Shown: positions 50,817 through 60,740, counted from the stretch's first letter. The stretch is DNA of 64,000 bases from Carboxydothermus pertinax (GCF_001950255.1 NZ_BDJK01000006.1:205657-269656), one strand, 5' to 3'. Numbers and translations: made by a program. Notes: a model not told the origin generated them from the sequence alone.

Positions 50817-51589
50817 TTTTATTGCTGGGAGGCACCAGTGAAAGTAGTTTAATTGCCGATTTACTCGAAAGAAAAGGTTTACCTTTTATTTTATCGGTGG
50901 CATCAAATTTGGGCCTTATGCGGTTTAAAAAATATGAAAAAACTTTACATGCTGGAGTTCTGGATTTTCACGGTCTTCTGGATTTTGTTCAGAAAAATGG
51001 GATTAAGTTAATAATTGATGCTACCCATCCCTTTGCTAAAAATGCCAGTGAAAATGCTATCAGAGCGGCCCAGGTATTAAATATACCCTATATCAGGTTT
51101 GAGCGCCCCAGGGATGAAATAAAAAATCCCCTTATCATAGAGGCCATTGATTTAGAAGCAGCCTTAAGGGAACTACCGCAACTTGGTAAGCGGCCATTAA
51201 TAACTGTGGGAGTAAAAATGCTTCCGGAAATCATCAGAAAAAGTGCTGTTTTAGGGCAAAAACCTGTAGTTAAAGTTTTGCCCCTAAAGGATAATTTTAC
51301 CCTTTTGGATGATTTAGGAGTTCCTCCCGAGGACCGGCTTTCCTTTTGGGGTCCGGGAAGCCGGGAGCTTATTTCTCAGCTAATTAAATTTTATTCCCTG
51401 ACCGGGCTTTTGACCAAAGAAAGCGGTGATTTAGGAGGCGAAAGGGAAAAGGTAGAAAGCTTTTTAAGTCAGAGTTTACCGGTAATTTTAATAAAACGTC
51501 CGGTGGTTTTTTACCCTCAATTAGTATCCACGCTGGAACGGTTGGAAGAAATTTTAAGATTGGAGGCGGAAAAATGGAAAAAGCAGTAG
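50810..51589 (+). CDS. cbiJ: cobalt-precorrin-6A reductase CbiJ
   Basis: This 259-residue reductase has ILLLGGTSESSLIADLLERK, IIDATHPFAKNASENAIRAA, RFERPRDEI and TKESGDLGG, all CobK/CbiJ motifs. It reduces precorrin-6A with a nicotinamide cofactor. The GTG start overlaps the cbiH stop, and the end overlaps cbiX by 16 bases. Confidence 0.93.
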   Translation: MVILLLGGTSESSLIADLLERKGLPFILSVASNLGLMRFKKYEKTLHAGVLDFHGLLDFVQKNGIKLIIDATHPFAKNASENAIRAAQVLNIPYIRFERPRDEIKNPLIIEAIDLEAALRELPQLGKRPLITVGVKMLPEIIRKSAVLGQKPVVKVLPLKDNFTLLDDLGVPPEDRLSFWGPGSRELISQLIKFYSLTGLLTKESGDLGGEREKVESFLSQSLPVILIKRPVVFYPQLVSTLERLEEILRLEAEKWKKQ

Positions 51590-51936
51590 TTTTGCTGGCT
51601 CACGGTTCCCGGGTGGCGCAAGCGGTGGAGAAATTTCGCGAAGTGGTAGGAAAGTTAAGGGAGCGCTTTCCCTTCCGGCTCGAGGAGGCGTTCATGGTAA
51701 GGGCTAATCCCAATTTAAAGGAAGCGCTTTTAAGGTTGTATCAGGAAGGATACCAGGAAATAGCCATTTTCCCGGTTTTTCTATTTGAGGGTCTTCATTT
51801 AGTGCACGATATTCCGGAAGAAATTGACCAGTTAAAAGCCCAGTATCCCAATTTAAAAATCACGGTTTTTAAACCTTTAGGCGAAAACGAACAGTTTATC
51901 GAGTTTTTAACGGCGGTGTTGGAAGATGAATTATAA
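51574..51936 (+). CDS. cbiX: sirohydrochlorin cobaltochelatase CbiX (short form)
   Basis: This 120-residue protein is the single-domain CbiX-S form. It keeps the metal His in VVLLAHGSRVAQAVEKF and the second His in FLFEGLHLVHDIPEEI. It inserts Co2+ into sirohydrochlorin, the committed step of the anaerobic route. Its presence with the SirC-like dehydrogenase at 41919 confirms the early-cobalt pathway. Confidence 0.92.
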   Translation: MEKAVVLLAHGSRVAQAVEKFREVVGKLRERFPFRLEEAFMVRANPNLKEALLRLYQEGYQEIAIFPVFLFEGLHLVHDIPEEIDQLKAQYPNLKITVFKPLGENEQFIEFLTAVLEDEL

Positions 51937-52540
51937 ATTTTTAAATAATCCAAAAGAGATTGAACAAAAAAGCTTTGCCATTATTGAAAGCTTAACGGGA
52001 CTTGGCAATACTCCTGAAGACCAGGTAATTAAACGGGCCATCCATGCTTCGGGTGACCCGGATATTAGAAAGGATTTTCGTTTTCATCCCGCGGCAATCA
52101 ATCAGGGACTTGTTGCTTTAACAAAGAAAAATCTGATTATCACCGATGTGGAAATGGTCCGGGCTGGAATTACCGGTTATGACGGCGAGGTAGTTTGCTT
52201 GATCCGGGAGGAAAGAATTAAGAGAAAAGCTTTGGAGAAGAATGTTACTCGGGCGTATCAGGCGATGATGGAATTAAAAGATAAAATGGACGGAGCAGTT
52301 ATAGCAATTGGTAATGCCCCGACTGCTCTTTTAGCGGTGATTGAACTCATAAAGACCGGGGTAGAGCCGGCGCTGGTGGTGGGAGTGCCGGTGGGCTTTG
52401 TGGGAGCAAAAGAAAGTAAGGAACTTTTGCTGAACTGTGATGTGCCGTATATCACTTTACTGGGCTATAAAGGAGGCAGTACCATTGCGGCAGCAATAGT
52501 TAATGCTTTAATTAAATTATCCAGGACCGGAGGGAAATAA
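51926..52540 (+). CDS. cbiC: cobalt-precorrin-8 methylmutase CbiC
   Basis: This 204-residue methylmutase has IKRAIHASGDPDIRKDFRFH with the catalytic His, GAVIAIGNAPTALLAVIEL and VPVGFVGAKESKELL. It moves a methyl group from C11 to C12 to give cobyrinate. It overlaps cbiX by 11 bases. Confidence 0.95.
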   Translation: MNYKFLNNPKEIEQKSFAIIESLTGLGNTPEDQVIKRAIHASGDPDIRKDFRFHPAAINQGLVALTKKNLIITDVEMVRAGITGYDGEVVCLIREERIKRKALEKNVTRAYQAMMELKDKMDGAVIAIGNAPTALLAVIELIKTGVEPALVVGVPVGFVGAKESKELLLNCDVPYITLLGYKGGSTIAAAIVNALIKLSRTGGK

Positions 52541-52541
52541 A

Positions 52542-53048
52542 GTGAAGGTGTTAATTACCGGTGGGGTGCGTTCGGGCAAAAGTAGTTTTGCGGAAAAGTT
52601 AGCGACCTCTTTCGGGGAAAAAGTGGTATATGTGGCTACCGCTACTGCCGGTGACGAAGAGATGCGTGAGCGGATTGCCAAACATCAAAGCCGTCGTCCC
52701 CCTAACTGGACCACGGTGGAGGAGCCGGTAAATTTACGGGACGTTCTTTTAACAGCCCGGGGAGATGCGGTTCTGGTCGATTGTCTAACCCTCTGGGTTA
52801 CCAATTTACTTCTTAAAGAAGAAGATGTGGTTGGTAAAGCTTATGAAGTGGTAGAAATATTTCCTAAGATTACCGTTCCGCTTATCTTTGTTACCAACGA
52901 AGTAGGCTCGGGAATTGTTCCCGATAACCCGTTAGCCCGTAAGTTTAGGGATGTAGCCGGCCTGGTCAACCAAGTTTTTGCTAAGTACTGTGATGAAGTT
53001 TACCTTACCGTGGCGGGAATACCGGTAAAAATCAAGGGGGTGAGCTAA
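52542..53048 (+). CDS. cobU: adenosylcobinamide kinase/guanylyltransferase CobU
   Basis: This 168-residue P-loop enzyme has VLITGGVRSGKSSFAEKLA, the FVTNEVGSGIVPDNPLARKF motif and HQSRRPPNWTTVEEP with the nucleotide-accepting His. It makes AdoCbi-GDP. GTG 52542 is one base after the cbiC stop. Confidence 0.95.
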   Translation: MKVLITGGVRSGKSSFAEKLATSFGEKVVYVATATAGDEEMRERIAKHQSRRPPNWTTVEEPVNLRDVLLTARGDAVLVDCLTLWVTNLLLKEEDVVGKAYEVVEIFPKITVPLIFVTNEVGSGIVPDNPLARKFRDVAGLVNQVFAKYCDEVYLTVAGIPVKIKGVS

Positions 53049-54541
53049 TGGCCAGGGCGATAATGTTTCAGGGAACCGCCAGCCATGTAGGAAAATCGGT
53101 GCTGACTTTAGCTTTAGCCCGGGTGCTGTATCAGGACGGCTTTAAAGTTGCCCCCTTTAAAGCACAAAATATGGCTCTAAATTCCTACGTAACTTTGGAT
53201 GGCGGAGAAATGGGTAGAGCCCAGGTAGCCCAGGCGGAAGCCTGCGGGTTAGAGCCCCGGGTAGAAATGAACCCGGTGTTATTAAAACCTTCGTCCGATA
53301 AAGGGAGCCAGGTTATAGTTTTGGGTAAACCCGTCGGTCACTATTCGGCCAAGAGCTACCATTTAGAACGGCGCAGTATGGTTTGGGAAGCGGTAAAAAA
53401 AGCTTACGAAACTTTAGCGCAAGAATTTGATTTTATTGTGATTGAAGGTGCTGGAAGTCCGGCGGAAGTAAATTTAAAAGCTTCCGACATTGCCAATATG
53501 AAAACCGCTTTTTTAGCCAATGCTCCGGTTATTTTAGTGGCCGATATTGACCGGGGAGGAGCTCTTGCTTCCCTGGTGGGGACAATGGAACTTTTAGAGC
53601 CCGAGGAAAGGAAAAGGGTGTGCGGCTTTATCTTAAATAAATTCCGGGGAGACCTGGAATTATTAAAGCCTGCCCTGACTTTTTTGGAAGAAAAAACCGG
53701 TGTTCCGGTTTTGGGGGTAATGCCTTATATACCCGAATTGTTAATTCCCGAAGAAGATTCGGTAAGTTTGGAAGAAACTGTTAGTAACCGGGAGAAAGAT
53801 TTAAAAATTGGCGTGTTGTGGTACCCCAGGATTTCCAATTTTACCGATTTTGAAATATTCCAGTATGAACCGGACGTGGAGCTTATTTACATCAAAACTC
53901 TTCAGGATTTTCGGGACGATTTTGATCTGGTAATATTGCCGGGAAGTAAAAACACCGTAGCCGATTTAAACTATTTAAAACAAAGGGGCCTTGACCAAAA
54001 GCTTTACGCTTATGTAAAGAAAGGAAAACCCCTGATTGGAATTTGCGGGGGTCTTCAGATGCTTGGAGAAAAGATTTTGGATCCCGATTTGGTGGAGGGC
54101 AAGGAAACGGAAGTTAAAGCCTTAGGAATCCTCGATACTGTCACCGAATTTCGCGGGGATAAAATTACCCGGCGGACAAGTACCCGGGTTACCAGGGCCG
54201 ATGGCTATTTCTTTCTCCAGAGGGAAGAAATCTCCGGCTATGAAATTCACCACGGTCGAACTTTTCTTTCAGGGGAAAGAAGTGATGTATTGGATAATAG
54301 GGAAAATCCGTTGGTATTTGCCTGCGGCAGAGTTTTAGGAACTTACCTACATGGTATTTTTGATAACGATCTTTTTCGCCACCGATTGTTAAATCGGTTG
54401 CGGCGGGAAAAAGGGCTTGGCGACCTTGAAAATCGCCCGACTTCTTTAAAAAATCTGCGCCTGGAAAATTATGACAAAATAGGCCGGGTGTTCAGGGAAA
54501 ACGTTAATTTGAAGAAAATTTACGAGATTTTGGGGATCTGA
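53048..54541 (+). CDS. cbiP: adenosylcobyric acid synthase CbiP/CobQ
   Basis: This 497-residue amidotransferase has a DRTGP-type ATP domain (MFQGTASHVGKSVLTLALAR, PFKAQNMALNSY) and a triad GATase domain with Cys in GKPLIGICGGLQMLG. YEIHHGRT completes it. It amidates four side chains of the corrin. The start overlaps the cobU stop by one base. Confidence 0.95.
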   Translation: MARAIMFQGTASHVGKSVLTLALARVLYQDGFKVAPFKAQNMALNSYVTLDGGEMGRAQVAQAEACGLEPRVEMNPVLLKPSSDKGSQVIVLGKPVGHYSAKSYHLERRSMVWEAVKKAYETLAQEFDFIVIEGAGSPAEVNLKASDIANMKTAFLANAPVILVADIDRGGALASLVGTMELLEPEERKRVCGFILNKFRGDLELLKPALTFLEEKTGVPVLGVMPYIPELLIPEEDSVSLEETVSNREKDLKIGVLWYPRISNFTDFEIFQYEPDVELIYIKTLQDFRDDFDLVILPGSKNTVADLNYLKQRGLDQKLYAYVKKGKPLIGICGGLQMLGEKILDPDLVEGKETEVKALGILDTVTEFRGDKITRRTSTRVTRADGYFFLQREEISGYEIHHGRTFLSGERSDVLDNRENPLVFACGRVLGTYLHGIFDNDLFRHRLLNRLRREKGLGDLENRPTSLKNLRLENYDKIGRVFRENVNLKKIYEILGI

Positions 54542-54542
54542 G

Positions 54543-55502
54543 ATGAAAGTAATTTTTCTTACCGTGCTAATTGCCTTAATACTAGACATTGTCTTTAAGG
54601 ATCCTGGACAAAATTATCACCCGGTAGCTTTAATTGGCCGGTACATTGCTTTTATAGAAAAAAAGCTTTACCCGAAAAAGCCTATCAAGAGCGCTTTAAT
54701 CGTTCGCGGAGGTTTACTGGTAGGGCTAACCTTATTGCCGGTAAGTTTCATAGCTTTTGTCTACCAGCATTTTACCCAGAAGCTACCTTTTCTTTTCCAG
54801 GTTGTTTTTCAGGGGATAGGGCTGTTTTTTGCTATAGCCCCGACCGGTTTGGCTGTTTCGGTTAATACCATAAAAAACTACCTTAAAGACGGTAACCTTG
54901 CAGAAGCCCGAAAAAGTCTTGGAATGATTGTAAGCCGTGATACCCGGGAATTACCGGTGACGGAAGTGGTAAGGGGAAGTTTGGAGAGCCTGGCCGAAAA
55001 TACCAGCGATGGGGTAGTGGCTCCCCTCTTCTGGTATTTAATTGGAGGGCTTCCTGGAGTATGGTTTTACCGGGCTGTAAATACTTTAGACAGCATGGTG
55101 GGCTATAAAAGTGAAAGGTATCTTTATTTCGGGCGAATTGCGGCAAAATTGGATGATCTTTTAAATTACCTTCCCGCCCGCATGACGGGAGTTTTAATGG
55201 TTTTAGCAGCCTTTATCTTAAGATATGATTGGAAAAGGGCAATAAAAACCTGGCTTAGAGATGCTAAAAAACACCCGAGCCCCAACGGCGGAATTCCCGA
55301 AAGCGTCCTGGCGGGAAGTCTTGGGGTCAGGCTTGGAGGCGAAAACATTTACCACGGGCAGAAAAGCTTTCGAGCTTATTTAGGTGAACCGCTAAATCCG
55401 TTAACTCCGGAGGTAATCGACAGGGCTTTAAAACTTTTCTGGCTTACGGTAATTTTAATGGTTTTACTTTTAGGGGTTTCTTTTTTGTGGGGTGAGGTGT
55501 GA
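54543..55502 (+). CDS. cbiB: adenosylcobinamide-phosphate synthase CbiB/CobD
   Basis: This 319-residue integral-membrane enzyme has DPGQNYHPVALIGRYIAFIE, VVRGSLESLAENTSDGVVAP, GLPGVWFYRAVNTLDSMVGY and SPNGGIPESVLAGSLGVRL. It attaches aminopropanol phosphate to cobyric acid, and several helices anchor it in the membrane. Confidence 0.95.
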   Translation: MKVIFLTVLIALILDIVFKDPGQNYHPVALIGRYIAFIEKKLYPKKPIKSALIVRGGLLVGLTLLPVSFIAFVYQHFTQKLPFLFQVVFQGIGLFFAIAPTGLAVSVNTIKNYLKDGNLAEARKSLGMIVSRDTRELPVTEVVRGSLESLAENTSDGVVAPLFWYLIGGLPGVWFYRAVNTLDSMVGYKSERYLYFGRIAAKLDDLLNYLPARMTGVLMVLAAFILRYDWKRAIKTWLRDAKKHPSPNGGIPESVLAGSLGVRLGGENIYHGQKSFRAYLGEPLNPLTPEVIDRALKLFWLTVILMVLLLGVSFLWGEV

Positions 55503-56836
55503 TGAAAGGATTTATAATAAGTGGTACCGCTACCGGAGCAGGCAAGAGTACCCTAACCGTTGGGATATTGGCAGCTTTAAAACACTTGGGCTTAAAGGTG
55601 CAGGCCTTTAAGGCTGGGCCTGATTACCTGGATCCTACCTACCACCGTTTAGCGCTTGCTAAACCTACCTATAACCTCGATGAGATCCTGACTTCTCCGG
55701 GATTGGTTCGCCGTCTTTTTTACGAAAAAGCTAAAGCAGCGGACGTAGCGGTAGTGGAGGGGGTAATGGGCTTATTTGATGGCCGGGACGAACAGTTTTC
55801 CGGGAGCACTTACCGTTTGGCCAAGCTTTTAAATCTTCCGGTAATTTTAGTGGTTGACGCCCAGAATCTTGGTACCACCGTAGCAGCTCAAGTTTACGGT
55901 TATCTTAAATTTAAAAAAGATATCAAAATTGCCGGGATTATTTTAAACAAAGTTTCGGGGAAAAACCATGAGGAACATCTTTTATCGGCCTTAAAGCCGT
56001 TGGGGGTTAAGGTTTTTGGGGTGTTTTACCAAAACGAACTTTCCAGACTTAAATCCAGGCATTTAGGCCTTATCCCGGCCACCGAAGAGCAAAATATCGT
56101 AGAAATTATTAAAGAAATAAAAGATAAAGTGCTGGCAAAAATTAATTTTGCTGACTTGCTGGCAACTTTACCGGAGTTAACTGTTCCGAAAAAGCTTCCG
56201 GCAATTAAATACCCCGATTTAAAAGGAAAGCGCGTAGCGTATGCCTTTGATAAAGCTTTTAATTTTTATTACCAGGAGGCAATTGAGTATTTGAGAAGAT
56301 CTAACGTCGAAGTCTTTGCGGTAAGTCCCTTAAACGATTCCGATTTTCCTCCCGTAGACTTACTTTTTTTGGGGGGTGGTTATCCCGAGCTTTTTGCCAG
56401 GGACTTATTTTTAAACCAAAAATTTATCCAGAATTTAAAAAAGAAAATCCAGGGTGGTCTTAGAGTTTATGCGGAATGCGGCGGTTTTATTTATTTAACT
56501 TCCGGCGTTAAGGTTAAGGAGCAAACTTATCCTTTGACCGGTATTTTACCCGGGGAAATGAAATTAATCGATAAACTTCAGGGCCTGGGGTATTACCAGG
56601 GAAAAGCCGTTGGAGGATTTTTGGGGCAAAACTTTCAGAAAGAGCTCACTGGGCATAAATTTCATTATTCCACTTATTCAGGGCCGCAGGACAATCCTGC
56701 GTATCTCTTACGGAAAAACGGACGGGAAGCCTTTGATGGGGTGGCAAGAGACAATATTTTTGCCTCGTTTTTACATCTTAATTTCTACGGTAAGGCCGAT
56801 TTAGTAAAGGCCCTTGTAGGTGGAAGAAAAGGATGA
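55499..56836 (+). CDS. cbiA: cobyrinate a,c-diamide synthase CbiA
   Basis: This 445-residue glutamine-dependent amidotransferase has FIISGTATGAGKSTLTVGIL, QAFKAGPDYLDPTYH, GVMGLFDGRD and the GATase Cys in RVYAECGGFIYLTSG. It amidates the a- and c-acetates. GTG 55499 overlaps the cbiB stop; ATG 55502 is an alternative. Confidence 0.95.
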   Translation: MMKGFIISGTATGAGKSTLTVGILAALKHLGLKVQAFKAGPDYLDPTYHRLALAKPTYNLDEILTSPGLVRRLFYEKAKAADVAVVEGVMGLFDGRDEQFSGSTYRLAKLLNLPVILVVDAQNLGTTVAAQVYGYLKFKKDIKIAGIILNKVSGKNHEEHLLSALKPLGVKVFGVFYQNELSRLKSRHLGLIPATEEQNIVEIIKEIKDKVLAKINFADLLATLPELTVPKKLPAIKYPDLKGKRVAYAFDKAFNFYYQEAIEYLRRSNVEVFAVSPLNDSDFPPVDLLFLGGGYPELFARDLFLNQKFIQNLKKKIQGGLRVYAECGGFIYLTSGVKVKEQTYPLTGILPGEMKLIDKLQGLGYYQGKAVGGFLGQNFQKELTGHKFHYSTYSGPQDNPAYLLRKNGREAFDGVARDNIFASFLHLNFYGKADLVKALVGGRKG

Positions 56837-57696
56837 AAATAAAAGCGTATGTTTGCGGTACGGCGGGAGAACTGGTTCAGGGAAGTATTGGAGGAAAAGA
56901 TTTTTTATTAACTGCCCCGGTTAACATAGGGAATACAGTTGAAATTGCTCTTAACGAAAAACTTGAAATTCCCGAAGATCGACCCAAAATCAAGCGGTTA
57001 GTAGAAATATTTTACAGTAAATTTTCGGTTAAACATAAATTTACCATAAAAGTTACGAGAAATCTTCCCGAAGGCCGGGGCATGGGCAGCAGCACGGCGG
57101 ATTTAGCCGGAAGTTTGGCTGGGATGTTAAAGCTAAGTGGAATTAGGATTAACCGCGGGGAGTTTTTAAAAATCTTAACCCAGGTGGAGCCCACCGATGG
57201 GAGCTTTCTTCCGGGAATTTCTCTCGTTGACCACCGCCGGGGGAGTTTTTGGTACCGGATAGCGGCGGCAAAAAACTATAAAATATTTTGGATTGATACC
57301 GGCAAAGCGGTAGATACGATTGCCTTTAACCGGCGGGAGGACTTAAAGGAACTAAATCGGCTTAAAGAGCCCAAAGTGCGTCAGGCGCTCAAAATGGTGT
57401 TCTGGGGTTTAAAAACCGATAATTCGTATCTTTTTGGGGAGGGGATAACCATTGATGCTTTTGCCCACCAGTTAATATTGCCTAAAGAGGAACTTTTCTG
57501 GGTTTACAGGGTTGGTAAAGGACTGGGAGCGGTGGGGGTTAACGTGGCCCATAGCGGCAGCGGGATTGGCCTTTGGTTTCATAATTCGTGGTCGCGGGAA
57601 AAAGAAGAAATCTTAAGAAAAAAGTTTTCTTCCTATACATGCCGGGTATTAACCCTGGTGGATGGGGGAATTACTTTGGAGGTTCAGGATGCTTGA
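56833..57696 (+). CDS. pduX: GHMP-family L-threonine kinase (PduX-like)
   Basis: This 287-residue GHMP kinase has CGTAGELVQGSI and the ATP loop LPEGRGMGSSTADLAGSLAG. The C-terminal GVNVAHSGSGIGLWF is typical of PduX. PduX phosphorylates L-threonine, the substrate of the CobD decarboxylase whose gene overlaps it. Together they make (R)-1-amino-2-propanol phosphate. Confidence 0.9.
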   Translation: MKIKAYVCGTAGELVQGSIGGKDFLLTAPVNIGNTVEIALNEKLEIPEDRPKIKRLVEIFYSKFSVKHKFTIKVTRNLPEGRGMGSSTADLAGSLAGMLKLSGIRINRGEFLKILTQVEPTDGSFLPGISLVDHRRGSFWYRIAAAKNYKIFWIDTGKAVDTIAFNRREDLKELNRLKEPKVRQALKMVFWGLKTDNSYLFGEGITIDAFAHQLILPKEELFWVYRVGKGLGAVGVNVAHSGSGIGLWFHNSWSREKEEILRKKFSSYTCRVLTLVDGGITLEVQDA

Positions 57697-58759
57697 ACAC
57701 GGAGGAAATAAGCAACTTTTTTACGAAAAATACGGGGTTTTACCGCGTTACGATTTTAGCGCCAATTTAAACCCCCTGGGTCCACCCAGAGACGCTCTTA
57801 AACTTTTGCGGGAAAACTTAAAGGAGTTAATTTCTACCTATCCCGATTACCGGTACCGGGAGTTAGAAAAGGCAGCTTACGGGTATTTTCAAAAGGAAGA
57901 AGTAGTTCTGGGAAACGGGGCTTCGTCCCTTTTAAACTATTTACTTTTTTATCTAAAACCTTCCCGGGGGTTAATTATCGGACCTACTTTTAACCTTTAC
58001 GAAAAAACGCTAAGAAATCGCGGAATACCGGTAGAAAAGCTGGACTGTGCTTTAGAGGAGAAAGGGTATAGTAATGCCAGGGCTTATCTTTTACAAAAAG
58101 GCCGGAAGGGAGATTTATTGTTTATTTGCCGGCCGAACAACCCCGATGGCTCTGCCTGGCCCGTAAGTGAATTATTTAAATTAATTGCTTTATGTCAGGA
58201 AAAAGGGATAAAGCTTCTTTTAGATGAAAGTTTTGCCGATTTTATGGAAGATGAGAGGGAAATCTTTTGGCGAAATTCCGGTAAGCTAAAAGATGTCTTT
58301 ATCTTAATTTCCCTTACCAAAATTTTTGCCATTCCCGGCTTAAGGCTTGGAGCTTTAATCTTACCGGAAAAGGATTATAAAGATTTTAAAAAATTTTTAC
58401 CCGAGTGGGAGATAAATAATCTGGCAGCGGAGATAGGGCCGGTACTTTTGGCCCAGAGGGATTATCTGTTAAAAACCAGGACTTTAGTAAAAAAAGAAAG
58501 GGAGTATTTAAGCCAAAATCTTTTTCGTCTTGGCTTTCAGGTTTTGCCGTCCAAAGCAAATTTTTTAATGGCTTATCTTCCTGAAAGTATCAGCTCAGAA
58601 CAGCTTCTTTCTGAACTGGCAAAATACCGGATAGCTGTAAGACCGCTTCAAAATTTTGGCTTGAAACGGGAAGCGGTGCGGATTGCGGTAAAAACCCGGA
58701 AAGAAAACCGGGTGCTGATAAATGCCTTAAAAAATATTTTATTCAAGGAGGTTTTTTAA
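57689..58759 (+). CDS. cobD: threonine-phosphate decarboxylase CobD
   Basis: This 356-residue class I PLP enzyme has FSANLNPLGPP, VVLGNGASSLLNYLLFYL, CRPNNPDGSAWPV and the PLP-Lys stretch SLTKIFAIPGLRLGAL. It gives aminopropanol-phosphate. ATG 57689 is chosen for TTGGAGG at 57676-57682; the frame opens earlier but only inside pduX. Confidence 0.92.
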   Translation: MLEHGGNKQLFYEKYGVLPRYDFSANLNPLGPPRDALKLLRENLKELISTYPDYRYRELEKAAYGYFQKEEVVLGNGASSLLNYLLFYLKPSRGLIIGPTFNLYEKTLRNRGIPVEKLDCALEEKGYSNARAYLLQKGRKGDLLFICRPNNPDGSAWPVSELFKLIALCQEKGIKLLLDESFADFMEDEREIFWRNSGKLKDVFILISLTKIFAIPGLRLGALILPEKDYKDFKKFLPEWEINNLAAEIGPVLLAQRDYLLKTRTLVKKEREYLSQNLFRLGFQVLPSKANFLMAYLPESISSEQLLSELAKYRIAVRPLQNFGLKREAVRIAVKTRKENRVLINALKNILFKEVF

Positions 58760-59233
58760 ATGAATATCAGAACCCTTACTACTTTAGCAATTTTAATTGC
58801 CTTAAGCGCCGTTGGCGCCTTTATTAAAGTTCCCAGTCCTACCGGAACCGTAGCTTTGGATAGTTTACCCGGTTATTTTGCTGCCCTTTATTTGTCCCCG
58901 GGTTTGGGAGCTTTGGTGGCTGCTTTAGGACATTTACTTTCCGCCGCTACTGCAGGTTTTCCCCTGACCTTACCGCTCCACCTGTTAGTTGCGCTGGAGA
59001 TGGCCATTTTTGCTGCGGTATTTGGAGTTTTAGGTAAGCGCAATGTTATTGTAGGTATTGTGGTGGCTACCTTATTAAATGGAGTCATAGCTCCCCTTTC
59101 CTTTGCCCTTATGCCCAAATTTGGTATGGCCTTTTTCACCGCCATGGTAGTACCCCTGTTGGTGGCATCGTTTGTTAATATTTTGCTGGCCGGTTTAACT
59201 GCCCGGGCTCTTCGTGGAAAAACGGAGAGATGA
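58760..59233 (+). CDS. ECF transporter S component, CblT-like (alpha-ribazole)
   Basis: This 157-residue protein has five or six membrane helices, starting TLAILIALSAVGAFIKVPSP with TGTVALDSLPGYFAALYLSP. It resembles ECF S components; CblT, the alpha-ribazole transporter of Listeria and relatives, is the closest candidate given position. It lies between cobD and the CblS candidate. The substrate remains inferred from context. Confidence 0.75.
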   Translation: MNIRTLTTLAILIALSAVGAFIKVPSPTGTVALDSLPGYFAALYLSPGLGALVAALGHLLSAATAGFPLTLPLHLLVALEMAIFAAVFGVLGKRNVIVGIVVATLLNGVIAPLSFALMPKFGMAFFTAMVVPLLVASFVNILLAGLTARALRGKTER

Positions 59234-59964
59234 GTATGGCCGGATTTAAATACCGGGATTTAACCATCGTACCTCTATCCCGGGAAAAGATGGTAATTGC
59301 TGCCGATAGCATTGGTGGGGTTGGTCCGAAAGCCGGGGATATAGTAAAAACTTCCGGAGAAATCGTTGGTCGTTACGGGGCTCGGGTGGTATTGATGGAG
59401 CTTTTAGCGGTAAAGGCCAGGCCGCAGGTAATTTCCTGTACCGTTTCGTGTGAATGGGAACCTACTGGTAAGGAAATTTATCAGGGGGTGTTGGCGGAAG
59501 TAAAAACCCTGCCTTTTGCCATTGAAATTACCGGAAGCAGTGAAAAGAATTTTACTACAAATACCACGGGAGCCGGTTTTACGGCGGTGGGTCTGGGAGA
59601 CGAGCTTTTAGTAAACAGGATTTGCGAAACTTCGGACTTATATATCGTAGGCGTACCTCTGTTAGGGGAAGAAGTGTTAAAATTTCCGGAACTACAGGCT
59701 ACACCTCATTTGGTTTATGAATTGAGCCAAAATAATGATGTACTGGAAATAATCCCCTGTGGGTCCGGCGGAGTTGGGGCGGAACTAATGTGGCTTAAAA
59801 ATCAGGGATTTGAAATAGAGAGCGTTATAGCCCCTACCTTTTCCCTGGAAAAATCGGCAGGACCGGGAACTTCACTGCTGGTGGCGTTAAAAGAGGGTAT
59901 TGAGCTTAAAGCGGAGATTCCAGTGCATTATCTGGGTAAAGCCACAAAAGTCAAAAAAGCTTAG
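59230..59964 (+). CDS. AIR-synthase-like protein, candidate alpha-ribazole kinase CblS
   Basis: This 244-residue protein resembles the PurM/ThiL superfamily: MVIAADSIGGVGPKAGDIVK near residue 20, followed by GRYGARVVLMELLAVKARPQ and a late CGSGGVGAELMWL. In Listeria, CblS, which I recall as AIR-synthase-like, phosphorylates alpha-ribazole. Its pairing here with an S component and the absence of CobT support that role. ATG 59230 and 59236 are both possible. The assignment is inference. Confidence 0.65.
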   Translation: MSMAGFKYRDLTIVPLSREKMVIAADSIGGVGPKAGDIVKTSGEIVGRYGARVVLMELLAVKARPQVISCTVSCEWEPTGKEIYQGVLAEVKTLPFAIEITGSSEKNFTTNTTGAGFTAVGLGDELLVNRICETSDLYIVGVPLLGEEVLKFPELQATPHLVYELSQNNDVLEIIPCGSGGVGAELMWLKNQGFEIESVIAPTFSLEKSAGPGTSLLVALKEGIELKAEIPVHYLGKATKVKKA

Positions 59965-59974
59965 GAGGTTTGCA

Positions 59975-60733
59975 ATGAACGGCAAGGTATACTTAGTAGG
60001 GGCGGGTCCGGGAGACCCGGAGCTCATTACGGTAAAAGGGATAAAACTTTTAAAAGAGGCTCAGGTGGTTGTTTACGACCGGCTGATAAGCCCCGAGCTT
60101 CTAAAATATGTAAATCCTTCTGCTGAACTTTACTATGCCGGAAAAGCTCCTGGCCGACACAGTTTAAATCAGGAGGAGATAAACGAGCTTTTAATACAAA
60201 AAGCCCGGGAAGGAAAAATGGTGGTACGGCTTAAAGGGGGAGATCCTTTTGTTTTTGGCCGTGGAGGGGAAGAAGCTTTGGCTTTAACCCGGGCCGGGAT
60301 TCCCTTTGAGGTGGTTCCGGGAGTTACTTCGGCGATAGCGGTACCGGCGTATGCGGGTATTCCGGTAACTCACCGCCGGATTGCTTCAAGTTTTACGGTA
60401 GTTACCGGCAATGAAACGGAAAATAAAGAAGAACGGGAGGTAGACTGGGGAAAAATTGCCCGGGTCGGGGGTACCCTTGTCATTTTAATGGGATTAAGTA
60501 ACCTTCCGTTTATAAAAGGTGAACTTTTAAAATACTTGCCTGCCACCACACCGGTGGCGGTAATTTACCGGGGAACTACCCCCAGCCAGAAAATTGTCAC
60601 CGGGACCCTGGAAGACATTGTAGAAAAGGTATTGGCGGCGGGGATCAAGCATCCGGCGGTAATTGTGGTGGGTGATGTGGTAAAATTACAAGGGGAGCTT
60701 GGTTGGTATTCCCCATCAGCATTAACGGAGTGA
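59975..60733 (+). CDS. cobA: uroporphyrinogen-III C-methyltransferase CobA (SUMT)
   Basis: This 252-residue methylase has [48 protein letters not shown] and [21 protein letters not shown]. It methylates C2 and C7 of uro'gen III to precorrin-2. No HemD domain is fused. ATG 59975 has TAGGAGG upstream. Being late in the operon although it is the first enzyme is unusual but harmless. Confidence 0.95.
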   Translation: MNGKVYLVGAGPGDPELITVKGIKLLKEAQVVVYDRLISPELLKYVNPSAELYYAGKAPGRHSLNQEEINELLIQKAREGKMVVRLKGGDPFVFGRGGEEALALTRAGIPFEVVPGVTSAIAVPAYAGIPVTHRRIASSFTVVTGNETENKEEREVDWGKIARVGGTLVILMGLSNLPFIKGELLKYLPATTPVAVIYRGTTPSQKIVTGTLEDIVEKVLAAGIKHPAVIVVGDVVKLQGELGWYSPSALTE

Positions 60734-60740
60734 GCTTAAA

